Position numbers and translations under genes: made by a program | Notes under the pieces: generated by a model | What the model saw: the letters and a program-made list of their open reading frames with translations, nothing else | Database searches by the model: none | What the model was told of the DNA's origin: nothing | Origin: an uncultured Clostridia bacterium | Lineage (GTDB): Bacteria > Bacillota > Clostridia > Lachnospirales > Anaerotignaceae | Length of the DNA stretch: 64,000 nucleotides | NCBI GenBank assembly: GCA_945868505.1 | Contig: CAMBLO010000005.1 | Span: 41,845 to 105,844, forward strand | Direction: 5' to 3' | In this document: positions 8,167 to 16,172 of the stretch, piece after piece | Numbering within the stretch: position 1 is the stretch's first letter | How the letters are laid out: each line of letters begins with the position of its first letter

Positions 8167-8802
8167 ATGAGAGTCAGAAAGAAACCCTGGGCAGCGCAGG
8201 AATTATTGGAGAACAGCCTTGTCATCAACGATGCCCCTGAAAAAAAGGGCAAATGGAAAGAATATTTCGGCAACGACAATCCCATTTATGTGGAGATTGG
8301 CTGCGGCAAAGGGGGCTTCCTGCGGAAAAACGCGGAAACCTACCCCGATGTGAACTTCATCGGCATCGAACGGCAGGAAACGGTGGTAGCCATGGCGGCA
8401 AGAAGGGCCGACGAGGAACTGCCCAATCTGGCCTTTGTCTGGGATAATGCCAGCCATCTTTCCGATTTGTTCGAGGTGGGGGAATTTCAGCGGCTGTATC
8501 TGAATTTCAGCGACCCTTGGCCCAAAAAGCGTACCTATAAACGCCGCCTGACCTATCGGGGCTTTTTGCAGGAATACCGCCGCATCATGGGGGAAAATGC
8601 GGAAATCTTCTTCAAAACAGACAACAGAGGGCTGTTTGAATTTTCCCTGAATGAATTTTGTGCCGATGACTGGAAGCTTTCCAATATCAGCCTGGACCTG
8701 CATAACAGCGATTATGAAGGCAATATCATGACAGAATATGAAGAAAAATTCTCTTCCCAAGGCGCACCCATTTATCGTCTGGAAGCGAGAAACAGGAAAT
8801 GA
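8167..8802 (+). CDS. trmB: tRNA (guanine-N7-)-methyltransferase
   Basis: A 211-residue class I SAM-dependent methyltransferase that makes m7G46 in tRNA. Family features seen are the N-terminal RVRKKPWA, the SAM-binding VEIGCGKGGFL near residue 45, IGIERQETVVA, and the catalytic/product-release segment NFSDPWPKKRTYKRRLTY near residue 118. Length is normal. It overlaps none of its neighbours, but the Crp/Fnr gene starts one base after the stop, so both are probably in one transcript. Confidence 0.95.
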   Translation: MRVRKKPWAAQELLENSLVINDAPEKKGKWKEYFGNDNPIYVEIGCGKGGFLRKNAETYPDVNFIGIERQETVVAMAARRADEELPNLAFVWDNASHLSDLFEVGEFQRLYLNFSDPWPKKRTYKRRLTYRGFLQEYRRIMGENAEIFFKTDNRGLFEFSLNEFCADDWKLSNISLDLHNSDYEGNIMTEYEEKFSSQGAPIYRLEARNRK

Positions 8803-8803
8803 T

Positions 8804-9463
8804 ATGAAGCAGGAATTAGAAAAGGCATTCCCTTTTTGGGAGAGCCTGAACCAAGAAGAACAGACCTTGGCGGCGGAAAATATGGCAAGCCGAGAAATGC
8901 AGAAGGGGGAATCCATGCATCGGGGCTGCGGCGAATGTAGCGGCATCGTCTATGTTGCCAAAGGGCAGCTGCGGGTCTATATTGTTTCCGAGGAGGGCAG
9001 GGAAGTGACCCTCTATCGGGTGCAGCAAGGGGAGCTTTGTGTTCTGTCGGCCTCCTGCCTGATGGATGCCATCGTGTTTGATGTGCTGATCGAAGCGGTG
9101 GAGGAAACAGAGCTTGCTGTTTTGCCGTCCCCTGTTCTCAATGGCATTATGGAGAAAAATCCTCTGGTGGAGTTGTCCCTTTACCGCATGGTGACGGAGC
9201 GTTTTTCCGATGTGATGTGGACTATGCAGCAGATCTTATTCATGGGGGCAGATAAAAGGGTTGCCCATTTCCTTTGGGATGAAATGGCGAAAACGGGAGA
9301 GACTACCATCCGCCTAACCCATGATGAGGTGGCTCGCTTCATCGGCAGTGCCAGAGAAGTGGTGTCCAAGGTGCTGAAATATTTTGTGGAAGAAGGGGCA
9401 GTGGCCCTTTCCCGGGGAAAAATCGAAATCATTGATAAAACCAAACTGCGAAGCTATTTGTAA
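8804..9463 (+). CDS. Crp/Fnr family transcription regulator
   Basis: A 219-residue protein with an N-terminal cyclic-nucleotide-like beta roll (residues about 20-130, MHRGCGECSGIVYVAKGQLRVYIVS) and a C-terminal winged helix (LTHDEVARFIGSAREVVSKV near 170-190). The N-terminal domain has several Cys (HRGCGECS; LCVLSASCLMD), and the CxxC near residue 42-45 could bind a metal or act as a redox sensor, as in some anaerobe Crp/Fnr proteins. Directly downstream lie a ferredoxin and a membrane iron-sulfur protein, so it most likely controls them in response to redox or oxygen. The start at 8804 was chosen because it directly follows the trmB stop with an AGGAAATG site. Confidence 0.88.
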   Translation: MKQELEKAFPFWESLNQEEQTLAAENMASREMQKGESMHRGCGECSGIVYVAKGQLRVYIVSEEGREVTLYRVQQGELCVLSASCLMDAIVFDVLIEAVEETELAVLPSPVLNGIMEKNPLVELSLYRMVTERFSDVMWTMQQILFMGADKRVAHFLWDEMAKTGETTIRLTHDEVARFIGSAREVVSKVLKYFVEEGAVALSRGKIEIIDKTKLRSYL

Positions 9464-9482
9464 TGTAAGTTTGTCACAGACG

Positions 9483-9533
9483 GAACATCCTCTTTTTGAT
9501 AGAATTGTATCATTGAGAGGATGTTCTGTTTTT
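9483..9533 (+). terminator. Hairpin after the Crp/Fnr gene, possible operator inside
   Basis: A perfect 11-bp stem (9483-9493 with 9516-9526) followed by TGTTTTT resembles a terminator. In its loop lies a second dyad, TGATA-6-TATCA (9497-9512), with the 5-6-5 half-site geometry of Crp/Fnr operators. It stands 28 bases before the ferredoxin ATG. It may be terminator, attenuator or operator. Confidence 0.55.
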
Positions 9534-9560
9534 GGTTATAGGAGAAAGAAGGGGAAAGAA

Positions 9561-9761
9561 ATGAGAAAGAAAAAATGGGCAATGCCCGATGAAAAAATTT
9601 GCGTTTCCTGCGGTGCCTGCAGAAAGGTCTGCCCCAGAGAAGCCATTTCCATCTGGAAGGGCTGCTATGCGGTGGTAGATGAGGAAAAGTGTGTGGGCTG
9701 CGGCATTTGTGCCAAAACTTGCCCCGCAGGTTGTATCGAAATCAAGGAGGAAGAAGCATGA
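9561..9761 (+). CDS. 2[4Fe-4S] ferredoxin
   Basis: A 66-residue protein with two complete clusters: CVSCGACRKVCP and CVGCGICAKTCP, each CxxCxxCxxxCP. It is a small electron carrier. The ATG at 9561 follows GGGGAAAG; the longer frame from 9384 crosses the upstream hairpin and is not used. It overlaps the next gene by four bases (ATGA), implying it serves that membrane protein. Confidence 0.93.
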   Translation: MRKKKWAMPDEKICVSCGACRKVCPREAISIWKGCYAVVDEEKCVGCGICAKTCPAGCIEIKEEEA

Positions 9762-10330
9762 AAAAGAAACACTGGTATGACTATCTCTGGATTTGGGAGA
9801 TTATTTATTTTACGCTGGGCTTTTTCAATATCCTCTTTGCATGGCTGGGGATGATTGAATTTTTGCTGCCTTTGCTCATCGCCATCATCGGCGGGAATAA
9901 AGCCTTCTGCAACAATTTCTGCGGCAGAAGCCAGCTTCTTACAAAGCTGGGCACCACCTGTAAATGCTCCAGAAATAAGCCCACGCCGAAATTCCTGTAT
10001 TCCAAGGCCTTCCGCTATGGCTTTTTGGTGTTCTTTATGACCATGTTTGCCAATATGGTTTTCCAGACCTATCTGGTAGCATCGGGAGCGGGGACGCTGA
10101 AAGAAACCATAAAGCTTTTCTGGACCTTCCGTGTGCCTTGGGGCTGGGCCTATACGGCGGGAACAGTCAGCGACTGGGTGGCACAGTTCAGCTTTGGCCT
10201 CTACAGTATGATGCTGACTGCGACATTGATCGGGCTTATTGTGATGGTGTTGTTCAAGCCCAGAACTTGGTGTACCTTCTGCCCCATGGGCAGCATGACC
10301 CAGGGCATCTGTAAGCTGAAAGCAAGATAA
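9758..10330 (+). CDS. NapH/NosR-like membrane 4Fe-4S protein
   Basis: A 190-residue membrane protein with four hydrophobic segments (about residues 12-45, 84-105, 125-140, 148-172). It has two Cys motifs near membrane borders, CNNFCGRSQLL...CKC around 50-75 and CTFCPMGSMTQGIC near the C-terminus, the pattern of the NapH/NosR/CcoG group that passes electrons across the membrane. The gene is coupled to the ferredoxin by an ATGA overlap and lies downstream of a Crp/Fnr regulator. Electron flow between the two is inference; the donor and acceptor are unknown. Confidence 0.82.
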   Translation: MKKKHWYDYLWIWEIIYFTLGFFNILFAWLGMIEFLLPLLIAIIGGNKAFCNNFCGRSQLLTKLGTTCKCSRNKPTPKFLYSKAFRYGFLVFFMTMFANMVFQTYLVASGAGTLKETIKLFWTFRVPWGWAYTAGTVSDWVAQFSFGLYSMMLTATLIGLIVMVLFKPRTWCTFCPMGSMTQGICKLKAR

Positions 10331-10333
10331 ATA

Positions 10334-10376
10334 AAAAAGCGACTTTGGGAGATTCGCCTCAAGTCGCTTTTGTTAT
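10334..10376. terminator. Bidirectional terminator
   Basis: The arms AAAAGCGACTT and AAGTCGCTTTT (around 10335-10345 and 10361-10371) pair perfectly around a 15-base loop. A runs and T runs on either side serve the convergent genes. Confidence 0.8.
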
Positions 10377-10385
10377 TTTATGTAG

Positions 10386-10964
10386 TTATTCCTCGGAATC
10401 TTCTTTTTCTCTCCGGGGAAATTCCGTATCCTCCGCTGCCAGAGCAGCCAGAAAATTGCGGTAATACTGATTTACGTGTTTGCGCCAGTTGCGGCAGACC
10501 TGCTGTGCCTGTGCCTTGGAAACCACGGAAACGCTGATTTCCATAAGTGTGGCACCGCTGTCATCGCAAAGGCCGCATTTTACCAGAAAATCCCCATTCA
10601 TTTCAGGAAAATAATTTGCTGTTACGGCATATTCTGCCCGAATACGTCTGCTGTTTTCATGGACATAGGTATTGATTTCGTTCTTCACCTCGTCGGAAAT
10701 GCGGTTGATGAAGTAATTGATGACTTCCTCCCCGTCGTCCGTCAGGGTGTAGCGGGTGTTGTTTTGCTCTCGGGTCTTTTCCAGCCAGCCTGCGCTTTCC
10801 AGCTCCGCCAGATATTGCTGTACGGAAAAATAATCCATATAATTTTTTTCCAGCAGGAATTGGCAGATTTCGCTGTTGGAAAGAGAGATACCCATTTTCT
10901 GCAATAGATGCAGGATGATGAGCTTATGCTCCGCCAGCTTTTTGGTAGAATACTGGGTGGACAT
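10386..10964 (-). CDS. DUF4364 winged-helix protein
   Basis: A 192-residue protein. The first 75 residues form a MarR/PadR-like winged helix (KLIILHLLQKMGISLSNSEI, YFSVQQYLAELESAGWLEK, RYTLTDDG), followed by an alpha/beta C-terminal part. This matches the DUF4364 family common in clostridia, whose target is not established. The ATG at 10964 follows AAAGGAGG; the frame continues to 11003 through a dyad, so the short start is preferred. Confidence 0.85.
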   Translation of the reverse strand: MSTQYSTKKLAEHKLIILHLLQKMGISLSNSEICQFLLEKNYMDYFSVQQYLAELESAGWLEKTREQNNTRYTLTDDGEEVINYFINRISDEVKNEINTYVHENSRRIRAEYAVTANYFPEMNGDFLVKCGLCDDSGATLMEISVSVVSKAQAQQVCRNWRKHVNQYYRNFLAALAAEDTEFPRREKEDSEE

Positions 10965-10986
10965 GGAAAGACCTCCTTTCTTGGGT

Positions 10987-11020
10987 GTTGACAAAATTGA
11001 CACCCTTCGTCAAAGTCAAC
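10987..11020. promoter_or_regulatory. Nested dyad upstream of the DUF4364 gene
   Basis: GTTGAC (10987-10992) and GTCAAC (11015-11020) flank TTGAC (10997-11001) and GTCAA (11009-11013). The nested inverted repeats lie 23-56 bases before the ATG and would suit a dimeric winged-helix protein. Binding by the gene's own product is inference. Confidence 0.5.
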
Positions 11021-11064
11021 TGTCTATTGCGTTTTTATTTTAGCATATTTTATATCAAATCGCA

Positions 11065-11985
11065 TTAAAAACTTTTATATTTTATCCCTTGCCGTATTTG
11101 ATTTTCTTTTAGATATTTATGGAGGGAATTTAGGACATCCCGCTTCCGCAGGCTCCAGAGGGGAGCCAACAGGGTATTTTTATCCCCATCGCCCGTCAGG
11201 CGGTGGATGACGATATCCTCCCGCAGATGGGCGATACAGTCCCCCACAAGGGCGATGTATTCCTCTTTGGTGAGGGGCGTATAGTTTCCTGCATCGTAAA
11301 TCTCTGCCAAGTCGCTGTCGGAAAGAACGTGCAAAAGCTGCAGCTTGATGCCCTGTACGGGCAGGCGGTTTACACAGTCGATGGTGTTCAGCACCGTTTC
11401 CCTCGTTTCCCCGGGCAGGCCAAGAATGACATGGACAACCACAGAAATATTCCGTTCCGCCAGAGCATAAACCGCCTGTTCAAATACGGAAAGGGGATAG
11501 CCACGGCGGATGCGAATTGCTGATGCTTCATCGGCAGTCTGCAGGCCCAGCTCCACCCATAGCTTCGTTTTCTTGTTCAGCTCCGCCAGCAGGTCTAACA
11601 CATCCTCCGGCAGGCAGTCGGCTCTGGTGGCGATGGAAATGCCCTCCACACCGGGGCAGGCGAGGGCTTCCTCATATTTCTGCCGCAGCTCTGCCACAGG
11701 GGCATAGGTGTTGGTGAACGCCTGAAAATAGGCGATATAAGCGGGGTCTTTCCATTTTTCGGCGGTCTGGGTTTTGCCCCGTTCAATTTGCTCTGTAATG
11801 GAAAGGGCGGCATTTTCCGCAAAATCCCCGCTGCCGCCGCTGCTGCAAAAAAGGCAGCCCCTTGTGCCACAGGTTCCGTCCCGATTGGGGCAGGTGAAGC
11901 CCCCATCCAGAGAGATTTTTGCCGTTTTTCTGCCAAAAATCTCCCGATAATATTCATTTAAGCTGCGGTAGGGTTTATTTTCCAC
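11065..11985 (-). CDS. YhcC/TIGR01212-type radical SAM protein
   Basis: A 306-residue protein with the radical SAM Cys cluster in the extended form CPNRDGTCGTRGCLFC near residue 32 and the following motifs SIATRADCLPEDV, LWVELGLQT, VVVHVILGLPGET and LLHVLSD. It matches the YhcC family, whose reaction is not well defined. I prefer the GTG at 11985, which is preceded by AAAGGAAG, over the TTG at 12003 that lacks a site. Confidence 0.87.
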   Translation of the reverse strand: MENKPYRSLNEYYREIFGRKTAKISLDGGFTCPNRDGTCGTRGCLFCSSGGSGDFAENAALSITEQIERGKTQTAEKWKDPAYIAYFQAFTNTYAPVAELRQKYEEALACPGVEGISIATRADCLPEDVLDLLAELNKKTKLWVELGLQTADEASAIRIRRGYPLSVFEQAVYALAERNISVVVHVILGLPGETRETVLNTIDCVNRLPVQGIKLQLLHVLSDSDLAEIYDAGNYTPLTKEEYIALVGDCIAHLREDIVIHRLTGDGDKNTLLAPLWSLRKRDVLNSLHKYLKENQIRQGIKYKSF

Positions 11986-12009
11986 GGCAGGACTTCCTTT
12001 CAATGCTAT

Positions 12010-12477
12010 TCAATGCTGTATATTTCTTTGCCTCAATTTTTCGCAAAGGGCGGTCAGGGCATCCCATTGCTCCTGATTTTCCGCCGTCTGGTGGATGAGC
12101 AGGAGAAAATCCGCTTTGCTGCTTTCCAGAAAATTGCGGGTGCGCTCGGCCTTTGGTTCCTTGCAGGCAGAAAGAAAGAGAGAAAAGCTTTCCTCCGTCA
12201 CTGCTAAGGGGATACAGGTCTCTATCTTTTTCAAGATTTCCCCCACGGTTGCTTTGCCGCAGGTCTGCTTTGCCAGATGGTGATATAAGGCCCTGCTGTT
12301 GAGAAAAATCACATTGGGGGCGGGAAATAGCTCCTGCCCGCCGATTTGATTGCGTAATAGAGATAAATAGCCGCAAAGATCTTTGCGGCTGATTGTCTGG
12401 TTCAATGAAATCACCTCAAAACGATGTTGAAATGGTCGTTCTAAGATAATATGTGCAGTTCCTATGGTGTTTACCAT
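12010..12477 (-). CDS. Unknown 155-residue protein
   Basis: A soluble protein with no family I recognise. It has many Cys and His residues (CGYLSLL, YHHLAKQTCGKATVGE, LSACKEPKAERT) but no CxxC pattern. It starts nine bases after the aminotransferase gene ends and has only a weak ribosome binding site, so it is probably translated by coupling. The C-terminal half is helical and Gln/Glu rich. Real-gene support comes from its operon position and length, not homology. Confidence 0.5.
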   Translation of the reverse strand: MVNTIGTAHIILERPFQHRFEVISLNQTISRKDLCGYLSLLRNQIGGQELFPAPNVIFLNSRALYHHLAKQTCGKATVGEILKKIETCIPLAVTEESFSLFLSACKEPKAERTRNFLESSKADFLLLIHQTAENQEQWDALTALCEKLRQRNIQH

Positions 12478-12486
12478 AGCAATTTT

Positions 12487-13584
12487 TTACGCTTCCACCC
12501 ACTGCTTCAATTCCTGCAACAGGGCTGCATTGTGTTCAGGAGAAAGGATGCAGAAGCGCAGGAAGGTTTCATCCAAAAAGGTGAAGGAAGATGCATCACG
12601 GATGAGCATTTTTTTCACGATACATTTTTCAAATAAATCATGGGCAGTCACCTTGTCCGTTTTCAGCTTCAGCAGGATGAAGTTTGCTTCGGAGGGGTAA
12701 GCCTTGATGTTTTTCCAAGTGGAAAGCTCTGCAAAGGCTTTTTTTCTTTCTTCGGAAACCAGCTTCTGGGTAGCTTTGTGGAATTCTACATCGCTGAAAA
12801 TATGCTGCCCGATGAAATCTGCCAGAGAATTTACGCTCCAAGGGTTCTGGTTGGTTTTCAGCCGTTCCAGAAAAGCCTGATTGGAGGACATCCCATAGCC
12901 CAGACGGATGCCGGGGGCGGCGAAGAATTTGGAAGTGCCGCGGATAACGAACAGGTTATCAAATTCCTTTACCAGAGGGATGGAGCAGATTTCCGGCAGG
13001 ATATCGGAAAATTCGATATAGGTTTCATCCACCATCACGGAAATGCCCTTTTCCTTGCAATGGGTCAGGATTTTCCGCATTTCGTCGGTGTGGATGGCGG
13101 TGCCTGTGGGGTTATTGGGGTTGCAGGCGATGAACATACCGATTTCGGGGGTCAGCGCCGCCAGCAAGGCTTCCAGATTCAGGCGGAAGTTATCTTCCTC
13201 TTTCAGGGGGAAGTAGGCAAATGTACCGCCGGTCAGGGAAACCTCTCTTTCATATTCTGAATAGGCAGGCCCCATAATGATGGATTTTTTCGCATTTACC
13301 GTCTGGATGAAAGTGGAAATCAGCTCTGTAGAGCCGTTGCCTACCACGATATGGGCAGGGTCTGCACCGGTATATGCGCCGATGGCCTGTTTCAATGCAA
13401 GATAGTTTTTATCGGGATAGGTTTTGATGAGATGCAGATTTTCTTTCAGGGCATTTTCCGCCTTTTTGGGAAAGCCCAAGGGGTTGATGTTGCCGCTGAA
13501 ATCAATGATTTCCTCTCTGGGGATGCCGTAGGCTCTCTGGATGGCGTCCAGATCGCCGCCGTGGGCATGGGTCAGTGCTGCCAT
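12487..13584 (-). CDS. PLP aminotransferase, CobD/HisC-like
   Basis: A 365-residue class I/II (fold type I) PLP enzyme. HGGDLDAIQRAYG and DFSGNINPLGFP at the N-terminus are the signature of CobD-like threonine-phosphate decarboxylases. NPNNPTG near residue 150, VDETYIEF, and the PLP lysine in RGTSKFFAAPGIRLGYG near residue 228 complete the active site. No cobalamin or histidine gene lies nearby, so the substrate is uncertain. The ATG at 13584 follows GAAAGAAGG. Confidence 0.85.
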   Translation of the reverse strand: MAALTHAHGGDLDAIQRAYGIPREEIIDFSGNINPLGFPKKAENALKENLHLIKTYPDKNYLALKQAIGAYTGADPAHIVVGNGSTELISTFIQTVNAKKSIIMGPAYSEYEREVSLTGGTFAYFPLKEEDNFRLNLEALLAALTPEIGMFIACNPNNPTGTAIHTDEMRKILTHCKEKGISVMVDETYIEFSDILPEICSIPLVKEFDNLFVIRGTSKFFAAPGIRLGYGMSSNQAFLERLKTNQNPWSVNSLADFIGQHIFSDVEFHKATQKLVSEERKKAFAELSTWKNIKAYPSEANFILLKLKTDKVTAHDLFEKCIVKKMLIRDASSFTFLDETFLRFCILSPEHNAALLQELKQWVEA

Positions 13585-13701
13585 GATAACATTACCTTCT
13601 TTCAAAAATTTTTCGTTAAAATCAGGATTTTGACGAGGGGACAGAAGAATAAACAGACGAGTTCCATCGGCATAAATGCCTTGAAACCCGCTGTTTTCCT
13701 C

Positions 13702-13790
13702 GGCGGAAGTGAATTCCGCCTGCGGATTCCATTCGGGAAACTTCTTTGTTTCCCGAACCTTTCAGCGATACAAATATCGCTTTGTTTTAT
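13702..13790. repeat. Three successive hairpins in a 212-base gap
   Basis: GGCGGAA/TTCCGCC (about 13702-13720), CGGGAAAC/GTTTCCCG (13734-13741 with 13748-13755) and AGCGATA/TATCGCT (13764-13770 with 13775-13781) follow one another. The last has a T-rich tail on the plus strand only, opposite to both flanking genes. Function unknown; a minus-strand processing or attenuation region is possible. Confidence 0.5.
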
Positions 13791-13796
13791 ATATTT

Positions 13797-15383
13797 TTAG
13801 AAGATTTCGTCAATCTTCTCCTGTTCGATGATCTTGGGGCTTTGCTTGGTGACACGGGGATACATCAGGTAGGGGTTGCCCTTGCCTTTTTCCATGATCT
13901 CCAAAGAAAGCGCCATGGTTCTATTCTGGGTGGGGTAGAGCATCAGCTTGCTGCCCGCTTCAATGGAAAGCTCCTGCAAATCCTTGCCGTTGGCCTTATT
14001 GATGGAACGTTTGGAGCCCCTTGCAGAATATTCTACGGGAAAGCCGTTTTTGTCGGGCACAGAAAGCAGATAATCCGCCCGTTCTTCCATGCAGAAGGCG
14101 GCACAAAGGTCGCGGCAGAGCAGGTTTACATCCATATCCTGTCCCACTTCGATGACCTTCCAAAGCTCCTCGTCATTTGTATGGGAGACCTTGATGGCAA
14201 GAACATCGGGGACGACCTCCATCAGGAACATTCTTTCCCTAGTTCGCATCTCCGATTCCTGCAGCACTGCCTCCAGTAGCTGTTCATAGGGCAGGGTACG
14301 GGGCATTTTCTGCTTGTCGATTTCCTTAGAGTCGGGATCGGCGAAAAGCTCCTTACCCAATGCCGTCAGGCTGTAATAGGTGGGGGGAGTGAATAATTCC
14401 GCCCCCAGATTATGCTCCATCAGTACCAATGCCGCCAGATTATTTACCAAAGAAAAGAAACGTATGGGCGTAAAGGCAATGGGGCGGATAAAGCGGAAGA
14501 AGAGACTCATGGGGGTCAGGAACCATTTATCCAGCATGATGCCTGTAAATAAGAAGGAAGAAACGATGGATTTTTCCTCCACGTTCAGGTTTTCGGGCGG
14601 GGTTTTCCAGATATCCTCGATATTTACGTCTACTTTATGATAAAAATCCACGAAGATGCTGTCTACTTCCTTGTGACTTTCCAATAAGCTGTAAAAGAAA
14701 TCCGGTGTTGCGATGCCTTCCTCCAAGTCCATAGACCAAGTGAAGCGTTCCGAAGCAAGGGTGCAGGCGGTTTCGCCCAATTGGAAGAGGATATCCCTTG
14801 TTTCCTGAGAAAAGAAGAAAGCACATTCCTCCGCAGGCCGTACCCTTTGGGTATGGATGGCGGGCATGGGAACCAAAAGCCCGTGGAGCCATGCCAGTCT
14901 GGTCAGATATTCCAGATAGAAATCCACCTTCAGGCTCAGCTGTTTCAAAATGCCGTCTTTTTCTTCGGGCAGAAGCAGCCCGTTTTCATCTGTGGCACGG
15001 TCGGGGGTGCAATAGTCGATGAGGGCGTGCAGGTCGTCCACCAGAGGATGGCTTTCTGTAGAGTAGCCCACCAGAGCAAAGCTGTATTCAGAGATAAACT
15101 CTGCATCGGGCTGTTCTTCCGCAGGCTTTGTCCGCATCACATAGGCATATTCTGTTTTTTTGTCTGCATCCTTTTCCAAATCCAGTGCCAGCAGATTGGC
15201 AGGGGAAAGGATGGTTTCAGAGGCCAGTGCCGTATAATGCCATTTGCCGAAGGCCAGAGGGGCGATATCCAGCAGAGGGCGGCGGCAGGGCGCATCCATT
15301 TTTTGACGCATATTTTCATATCCGTTCAGGAACAGCCCCAGAAGAGGAGCGTGCTTCGCCTGCACGGGTCTTGCCTGTTTCAT
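13797..15383 (-). CDS. Unknown protein, pRiA4b ORF-3-like C-terminus possible
   Basis: A 528-residue soluble protein. The last 130 residues (AIKVSHTNDEELWKVIEV, DVNLLCRDLCAAF, DLQELSIEAGSKLMLYP) faintly follow the strand order of the pRiA4b ORF-3-like domain, where a WR.. strand, a helix and a KL.Y strand recur. The remainder is mostly helical with many acidic residues and no recognised motif. The ATG at 15383 follows AAAGGAG. It is preceded by a small GCGGT/ACCGC hairpin in its own leader near 15406-15420. Confidence 0.55.
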   Translation of the reverse strand: MKQARPVQAKHAPLLGLFLNGYENMRQKMDAPCRRPLLDIAPLAFGKWHYTALASETILSPANLLALDLEKDADKKTEYAYVMRTKPAEEQPDAEFISEYSFALVGYSTESHPLVDDLHALIDYCTPDRATDENGLLLPEEKDGILKQLSLKVDFYLEYLTRLAWLHGLLVPMPAIHTQRVRPAEECAFFFSQETRDILFQLGETACTLASERFTWSMDLEEGIATPDFFYSLLESHKEVDSIFVDFYHKVDVNIEDIWKTPPENLNVEEKSIVSSFLFTGIMLDKWFLTPMSLFFRFIRPIAFTPIRFFSLVNNLAALVLMEHNLGAELFTPPTYYSLTALGKELFADPDSKEIDKQKMPRTLPYEQLLEAVLQESEMRTRERMFLMEVVPDVLAIKVSHTNDEELWKVIEVGQDMDVNLLCRDLCAAFCMEERADYLLSVPDKNGFPVEYSARGSKRSINKANGKDLQELSIEAGSKLMLYPTQNRTMALSLEIMEKGKGNPYLMYPRVTKQSPKIIEQEKIDEIF

Positions 15384-15584
15384 AGTATCAAAACTCCTTT
15401 TGTCTGCGGTTTTTACCGCAAGCCTAATTCATTTATTGTAACAGAAAAAGTGGGATTTTGAAACCAAAAAGCAGAAAAAAACCTGCTTTGGCGGAAAAAC
15501 CAACAAAAACAGATGAAAAAAACGAAATTTTCTTTATACAATGACAAAAATTCATGGGTCGAGGACATTTTTGTTTTTTTGTAC

Positions 15585-15613
15585 TTGCCAAGGAAGGTTT
15601 TTTATGATATAGT
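15585..15613 (+). promoter_or_regulatory. Promoter of the ACT protein-thrB-lysC operon
   Basis: TTGCCA (15585-15590), 17 bases, TATAGT (15608-15613). No T-box or lysine riboswitch pattern is seen in the 50-base leader. The rest of the 281-base gap from 15384 is AT-rich with a short AAAGCAG/CTGCTTT hairpin near 15468-15487. Confidence 0.7.
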
Positions 15614-15664
15614 CCTTTTGTCAAAAACAAATGTTTTTAAAAGAGAAACAGGAGGAAAGATTTC

Positions 15665-16108
15665 GTGAAAGAAGATAAGAATTTTTATATCGTTGATAAA
15701 AGCGTACTGCCTGAGATCTTTTTGAAAGTCATGGATGTAAAAAATCTGCTGGAAAGCAAGAAGGAAAAAACTGTGCAGGATGCCGTAAATCGTGTGGGCA
15801 TCAGCCGCAGTGCTTTCTATAAATATCGTGATGCGGTCCATCCTCTTTACGAAAACACAAGAGGCAAGACTGTGACCATCTCCATGAATCTGGACCATAC
15901 CAGAGGTCTGCTGTCCTCTGTTTTGAACGGCATTGCCACAGAAGGCGCAAATATCCTGACCATCAACCAGACCATCCCCATCAATGGGATCGCCAACGTG
16001 ACCGTTACCATCGAAACCAATGAGATGCAGGGCGAACTGGGCCGATTGATGGCTCGCATCGAAGGATTGCAGGGTGTACAGTCCTTGAAGATCATCGCAA
16101 GAGAATAA
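15665..16108 (+). CDS. ACT-domain protein, PheB/YszB (UPF0735) type
   Basis: A 147-residue protein. An N-terminal helical part with HTH character (KTVQDAVNRVGISRSAFYKYR) precedes an ACT domain from about residue 69 (TISMNLDHTRGLLSSVLNGI), matching the PheB family often found beside homoserine and threonine genes. It probably senses an amino acid and controls this operon or its enzymes. The start is GTG at 15665, after ACAGGAGGAAAG. thrB and lysC follow in the same direction. Confidence 0.88.
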   Translation: MKEDKNFYIVDKSVLPEIFLKVMDVKNLLESKKEKTVQDAVNRVGISRSAFYKYRDAVHPLYENTRGKTVTISMNLDHTRGLLSSVLNGIATEGANILTINQTIPINGIANVTVTIETNEMQGELGRLMARIEGLQGVQSLKIIARE

Positions 16109-16172
16109 TATGTAAGAAAGGCGGCTGTCACAGCCCCTTGACAATACTACCATATATTAGGAGGGAACAAAC

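Noticed and set aside
9483..9533. Classical FNR box (TTGAT-4-ATCAA)
   Set aside because: The half-sites are eight bases apart, not four, so only a general Crp/Fnr-like dyad is claimed.
15384..15664. T-box or lysine riboswitch before the ACT-thrB-lysC operon
   Set aside because: No T-box sequence or lysine-box motifs; the leader after the promoter is only about 50 bases.
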